A DNA stretch of 64,000 nucleotides from Penium margaritaceum. Taxonomy: Eukaryota; Streptophyta; Zygnematophyceae; Desmidiales; Peniaceae. The notes beneath the pieces are model-generated. The model was not told the DNA's origin. It saw nothing but the letters and a program-made list of their open reading frames with translations, and did no database searches. The stretch spans positions 565,096-629,095 of the forward strand of contig SZWC01000029.1 in NCBI GenBank assembly GCA_023375785.1. Direction: 5' to 3'. Below, piece after piece: positions 63,349 through 64,000 of this stretch; position 1 is the stretch's first letter, and the number at the start of each line of letters is the position of its first letter. The position numbers and the translations under genes are program-made.

Positions 63349-63542
63349 GTGTGTAAGGGAATGTAAGTGCGTGTAAGTGCGTGTAAGTATGTGCAAGTGT
63401 ATGTAAGTGCATGTAAGTGCGTGTAAGTGCGTGTAAGTATGTGTAAGTGTGTGTAAATGCGTGTAAATGCATGAAAGTGCACGTAAGTGTGGGTAAGCAT
63501 GCGTAAGTGCCTGTAACTGCGTGTAAGTGCATATTAGTACGT

Positions 63543-63700
63543 CTGGCATTGCGTGGCGTGGCGTGGCATGGGATGGCATGGCGTGGTGTGGTGTGGGGTG
63601 GCGTGGCGTGGTGCGGATGGCGTGGCGTGGTTTGGCATGGGATGGGATCACATGTCGTGGTGTGCCGTAGTGCAGCGCGGTGTGGCGGTGCTCGGTACAA
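63543..63700 (+). repeat. Pentamer satellite GYRTG
   Basis: From 63551 the sequence reads as 5 bp units GCGTG, GCATG, GTGTG and GGATG with few phase slips, becoming irregular after about 63650. GCGTG is also the first half of the main 10 bp unit. Confidence 0.85.
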
Positions 63701-63840
63701 TGGGGCGCGGGGCATAATGCTGCACCATGCACCATTGGTGCGTGGCGTGCCCTATGGCGGCTTATGGCATGCAGTGTGCGGGTGTGGCTCAGGGTACAGT
63801 GAGGATTGCCTTGTTGTTTCGCGTTGCATTGCATTGGGTG
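63701..63840. other. Mixed low-complexity sequence between two satellites
   Basis: GT- and GC-rich sequence with scattered GTGG and GCATG words but no steady period. It includes the near-perfect palindrome GCACCATTGGTGC at 63729-63741. No convincing gene: open frames here are short products of the repeat composition. Confidence 0.6.
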
Positions 63841-64000
63841 GTGTGGCGCCGTGTGGCACTGTGTGGCATCGTGTGGCATCGTGTGGCATCTTGTGGCATT
63901 GTGTAGCATCGTGTGGCATCGTGTGGCATCGTGTGGCACCGTGTGGCATTGTGTGGCATCGTGTGGCATAGTGTGGCATGGTGTGGCATCGTGTGGCATC
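63841..64000 (+). repeat. Second 10 bp satellite, unit GTGTGGCATC
   Basis: Sixteen units in perfect 10 bp register up to the window edge, with variants GTGTGGCATT, GTGTGGCACC, GTGTGGCATA, TTGTGGCATT and GTGTAGCATC. The unit can be written as two pentamers, GTGTG and GCATC, and shares GTGT and period 10 with the main satellite. It probably continues beyond the window. Confidence 0.95.

Larger units (their letters stand above)
39405..63541 (+). repeat. 10 bp satellite array, fifth block (24 kb)
   Basis: GCGTGTAAGT array resuming directly after the retroelement and running to the change of repeat type at 63541. It contains higher-order repeats at 45.2-51.4 kb and a GTGAGT-rich patch at 54.4-54.6 kb. 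Minor off-phase patches lie near 46080, 46200, 50863, 52975, 57090, 59070 and 59235. Between about 51.3 and 62.1 kb I found no complete nine-unit module. No gene is seen. Confidence 0.97.

Noticed and set aside
1-63541. CRISPR array
   Set aside because: Units are 10 bp and contiguous, with no spacers, and the variants are point changes of the unit.
63134-63999. Open frames in the terminal repeats (MPHDATPCHT-like and a plus-strand GVAWHGMAWRG-like frame)
   Set aside because: They are translations of the pentamer and the GTGTGGCATC satellite, not genes.
63841-64000. Telomere repeat at the window end
   Set aside because: Neither satellite matches known telomere units such as TTTAGGG or TTAGGG, and both lack runs of three G in the main unit. 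A subtelomeric position is possible but not shown.

Overview
This 64 kb window is almost entirely satellite DNA from a eukaryotic genome. The basic unit is 10 bp, GCGTGTAAGT on one strand and ACTTACACGC on the other, with an estimated 6,000 or more degenerate copies. I see no intact host gene, tRNA, rRNA, CRISPR array or bacterial-type feature. A decayed, 5'-truncated non-LTR retrotransposon with an R2-type endonuclease domain makes a eukaryote, probably a GC-rich protist or alga, the best reading. The species cannot be named from this sequence.

Layout: 1-2006, satellite with GTAAGT on the + strand; 2007-2254, an assembly gap of Ns whose two flanks are identical; 2255-10137, satellite; 10138-10173, a 36 bp foreign insert; 10174-23279, satellite; about 23282-35085, the same satellite in inverted orientation (ACTTACACGC on the + strand), bounded by short palindromic junctions; 35086-38437, satellite in the first orientation; 38438-39404, the retrotransposon fragment read on the - strand; 39405-63541, satellite; about 63543-63700, a pentamer repeat GYRTG; 63701-63840, mixed low-complexity sequence; 63841-64000, a second 10 bp satellite, GTGTGGCATC, running off the end of the window.

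The satellite has internal order. Segments of about 0.16, 0.66, 0.8, 1.06, 1.12, 1.4, 1.45-1.5 and 2.78 kb recur as higher-order repeats. Beneath these lies a compact module of nine units (90 bp) with three diagnostic variants in fixed places: an NTTTGTAAGT unit first, a T-initial unit sixth and an AT-rich RCAATTAACT-like unit ninth. I verified 25 copies on the + strand (22 exactly 90 bp, three 1-2 bp short because of small indels) and two 90 bp copies in the inverted block, plus one copy with two extra units and one lacking two.

The only real protein-coding remnant is the C-terminal part of the retroelement (zinc knuckle plus PD-(D/E)XK-like nuclease), with a frameshift near its end. The very long open frames elsewhere are an arithmetic effect: a 10 bp unit without stops on the AC-rich strand reads as the same decapeptide in all three frames.
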